This document shows positions 31,728 through 34,016 of a DNA stretch of 34,016 nucleotides, one piece after another. The notes beneath the pieces were generated by a model. That model was not told the origin of the DNA, did no database searches, and saw only the letters and a list, made by a program, of their open reading frames with translations. Made by a program: the position numbers and the translations under genes. The stretch is from assembly GCA_012729675.1 (NCBI GenBank), contig JAAYCR010000063.1:1-34016 (forward strand). Direction: 5' to 3'. The stretch comes from Phycisphaerae bacterium (GTDB lineage Bacteria > Planctomycetota > Phycisphaerae > Sedimentisphaerales > Anaerohalosphaeraceae). Numbering within the stretch: position 1 is the stretch's first letter; each line of letters begins with the position of its first letter.

Positions 31728-33119
31728 TCATTGTTCTTTGAGCTTTTCTTTCCAGTATTTGATCTGTGCCTTGGCCGCTGTCGGCCCGGCGGAGCCGAGT
31801 GTTTTGTACGCTTGACAGACGCCTGCCGGGTTCAGCGCAACATACACATCCTCGTGGATCTTGTCGCACGCAGCCTTAAACTGCTCGATGGATAAATCCG
31901 CAAGTTTCTGCTTACCTTCTTTCTCGCACTGCGCCACCAGCCCCCCGACGATGCCGTGGGCCTGGCGGAACGGCACGCCGCGATTGACCAGATACTCGGC
32001 CAAGGCGGTGGCGTCGAGGAAGCCCTCATCCAGCCCGGCCGCAATCTTGGACGTATTAAATGCCGTATGGCTGACAATCGCCTCGGCCATCTGCAAACAG
32101 GCCGCGGCATTGTCCGACGCCGCAAAGACGTGCAGCTTGTCCTCCTGCAGGTCGCGGTTGTACGTCGAAGGCTGGGCCTTCATAATCGTCAGCATCGCCA
32201 CCAGCGCCCCGTAGGCCGTCCCGGTTTTGCCCCGAATCAGCTCCAGCATATCCGGGTTGCGTTTCTGCGGCATCATGCTCGAACTGGTGCAGTACGCATC
32301 ATCCGTTCGGATAAACCCGAACTCTGAGGCCGTGTACAGAATCCAGTCCTCCGCCAGCCGCGACAGATGCGCCGCGATCAGCGAACAGCAAAAGATATAC
32401 TCGGCACAGAAATCCCGGTCGGAGACCGCGTCGATGCTGTTATACGTAATATCCGCAAACCCCAAAAGCTCCGCCGTCTTTGTCCGATCCAGCGGCAGTG
32501 TCGAGCCGCCCACCGCCCCGCTGCCCAAGGGGCACACGTTGAGCCGTTTGCGACAGTCCTTCAGCCGGCTCCAGTCGCGAGCCAGCATCTCGACAAAGCT
32601 GAGCAAGTACGACGCGATACTGACCGGTTGTGCCCGCTGCAAATGCGTATAAGCCGGCATCACGGCGTCGGTGTACTTCTCCGCCAGCTTGACCAGTGCC
32701 CGCTGCAAAAGCGTGATATGCGTCTGCATGATCTCGATCTCATCACGCATCCACAGCCGGATGTCCGTCGCCACCTGATCGTTGCGGCTGCGGCCGGTGT
32801 GCAGCTTGCGTCCCGCATCCCCCGTCTTGGCAATCAGTGCCGACTCCACCGCCATGTGGATATCCTCCTGCGTCACATCAAACGCAAACGTCCCAGCCGC
32901 GATCTCCTCGCCGATCTCAATCAGCCCCCGCTTGATCTCGGCCAGTTCCGCGTTGGTCATCAGCTTCTGCGCCGCCAGCATTTCCGCATGCGCAATCGAC
33001 CCGACGATATCCACCTTGTACAGCCGCCGGTCAAACGACAGCGACTCCACAAAATGCACCGCCAGCTCATCCACCGACCCGCTCAACCGCTTTTCCCAGC
33101 TCTTTTCGGCCTTTGCCAT
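31728..33119 (-). CDS. argH: Argininosuccinate lyase
   Basis: ArgH catalyses the last step of arginine synthesis, splitting argininosuccinate to arginine and fumarate. The 463 residues include HTGRSRNDQVATD, THLQRAQPVSIASYL, SGAVGGSTLPLDR and the family signature GSSMMPQKRNPD. ATG 33119 has GAGGAA upstream and a near-consensus promoter. It heads the long leftward gene cluster that ends at gatB. Confidence 0.97.
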   Translation of the reverse strand: MAKAEKSWEKRLSGSVDELAVHFVESLSFDRRLYKVDIVGSIAHAEMLAAQKLMTNAELAEIKRGLIEIGEEIAAGTFAFDVTQEDIHMAVESALIAKTGDAGRKLHTGRSRNDQVATDIRLWMRDEIEIMQTHITLLQRALVKLAEKYTDAVMPAYTHLQRAQPVSIASYLLSFVEMLARDWSRLKDCRKRLNVCPLGSGAVGGSTLPLDRTKTAELLGFADITYNSIDAVSDRDFCAEYIFCCSLIAAHLSRLAEDWILYTASEFGFIRTDDAYCTSSSMMPQKRNPDMLELIRGKTGTAYGALVAMLTIMKAQPSTYNRDLQEDKLHVFAASDNAAACLQMAEAIVSHTAFNTSKIAAGLDEGFLDATALAEYLVNRGVPFRQAHGIVGGLVAQCEKEGKQKLADLSIEQFKAACDKIHEDVYVALNPAGVCQAYKTLGSAGPTAAKAQIKYWKEKLKEQ

Positions 33120-33167
33120 CGCTTATTTCCTCACAAATGGGGTTATCTCTTCAATAAACACCCCAAA

Positions 33168-33196
33168 ATCATACGCCCCTATCCGGAATCTGTCAA
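33168..33196 (-). promoter_or_regulatory. Promoter of argH and the downstream cluster
   Basis: On the minus strand a perfect TTGACA (33196-33191), a 17-base spacer and TATGAT (33173-33168). It lies 48 bp before ATG 33119. Confidence 0.65.
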
Positions 33197-33305
33197 GAAA
33201 ACCCTTCCTTTCCCCGCCCCGCCGCAATTTTCCACAAAATACGTGAGTAATTTCGCCCCCCCGCGCATAATACTTATGAAAGCCGGCAAACGATAGGGAC
33301 AAAAA

Positions 33306-33992
33306 ATGGATCCTGAACCCAGTCAGACTGACAACAACACCTTTGAGATTGTCAACGGCAGTGCGGACGCATGGAAGCGTCTCCTGGCCGGCACAATCCC
33401 CCAGCTCTATGGCATGTTCATAAAACGCGGCGTCCATCCGGCCCTGGCCGAAGAATTGACCCAAAAAACCGTCTTCGACGCCATCCGCGGCCGGACGGGC
33501 TTTGACCCGGCCAAAGGCTCGCCCCGCCAGTGGCTCTTCGCCATCGCCTCCAACAACCTCGCCCTCGAAATGCGGCAGCGGCACACCCGCCCGCACCCCG
33601 ACAGCGACCTGCTGCACTATCTGGAGGCCCTCGACACCCGCCCCCTGCCGGACGAGATGCTCGAACACAAGGAAACGGCCCTGCTCGTTCAAAAAGCCCT
33701 GATTCAACTGGACCCCAAAGAGCAGACCGCCCTGAAGGCCAAATATCTCGACGACCTCTCCGCCCGAGACATTGCCCGGCGGCTGAATCTGACCGAAAAG
33801 GCCGTCCACAGTCTCCTGTACCGGGCACGGGCCGCGCTGCGTCACAAACTGATTCAATTGGCGCCTCACTTCAAAGAGGAGCAGACAATATGGGCTCTTC
33901 GGAATAATTTGTGGGTAAAAATAATGGGAATCGCCTTCGGCGATGCTGATTTATGCTTTTCAAACACCCCCCAACCGAAGCCAGATTTTTAA
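33306..33992 (+). CDS. ECF-type RNA polymerase sigma factor
   Basis: The frame is 228 residues. Region 2 spans about 18-95 (ADAWKRLLAG...LAEELTQKTVFDAI...SPRQWLFAIASNNLALEM). Region 4 spans about 130-180, with DPKEQTALKAKYLDDLSARDIARRLNLTEKAVHSLLYRARAALRHKL containing the -35-binding helix-turn-helix. It directs RNA polymerase to a stress or surface regulon. ATG 33306 has AGGGA upstream. Homologues end soon after region 4; here about 40 extra residues follow. A second start (AGAGGAG then ATG 33890) occurs inside this tail but stops after five codons, as if a following anti-sigma gene had been disrupted. Confidence 0.85.
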   Translation: MDPEPSQTDNNTFEIVNGSADAWKRLLAGTIPQLYGMFIKRGVHPALAEELTQKTVFDAIRGRTGFDPAKGSPRQWLFAIASNNLALEMRQRHTRPHPDSDLLHYLEALDTRPLPDEMLEHKETALLVQKALIQLDPKEQTALKAKYLDDLSARDIARRLNLTEKAVHSLLYRARAALRHKLIQLAPHFKEEQTIWALRNNLWVKIMGIAFGDADLCFSNTPQPKPDF

Positions 33993-34016
33993 AAGGGATA
34001 CGTTGCAATACAATGG

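Overview
The window looks like chromosomal DNA of a free-living bacterium. It is probably a planctomycete of the Phycisphaerae type, but that is inference: no 16S rRNA is present. The pointers are the two-copy groEL cluster, a large glycine-rich secretin, ECF sigma and CsrA regulators, and moderately GC-rich genes with TTGACA-N17-TATAAT promoters.

Left arm (1-8256) is an integrated accessory island. A tyrosine integrase and a small excisionase-like gene lie beside the 3' end of a tRNA-Gly(CCC) gene. Further left, on the opposite strand, is a two-gene restriction/defence pair: a PLD-nuclease/SNF2-helicase fusion followed by an N6-adenine methyltransferase of the type ISP kind. The methyltransferase lacks its C-terminus because the end of a transposase gene overlaps it at the window edge.

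Middle (8257-25213). A shikimate kinase-like/chorismate synthase fusion and RtcB RNA ligase run rightward and converge on a frameshifted beta-carbonic anhydrase. csrA, an unknown membrane protein and an aldo/keto reductase follow. A chaperone operon then reads leftward: groEL, groES, second groEL, dnaJ, grpE, fmdB-like. tsaB and a 963-residue secretin-like protein are divergent.

Right arm (25214-34016). One long leftward cluster carries argH, an S23-like four-helix-bundle gene, thiL, tsaE, gatC, gatA, a GxxExxY gene, an HNH-like gene and gatB. It is served by a near-consensus promoter before argH. A divergent ECF sigma factor closes the window.

The most unusual signal is a set of elements made of short tandem units (7, 8 or 9 bp) arranged as two inverted arms. 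They occupy four gene junctions of the housekeeping operons: groEL/dnaJ, gatA/gatB, thiL/tsaE and argH/thiL. In each the distal arm begins only 8-12 bp after a stop codon. Two elements are empty, with 16-27 bp between the arms. Two carry small genes of families with no housekeeping role (four-helix bundle; GxxExxY plus HNH-like). They look like a family of small intervening elements whose sequences differ but whose architecture is shared.
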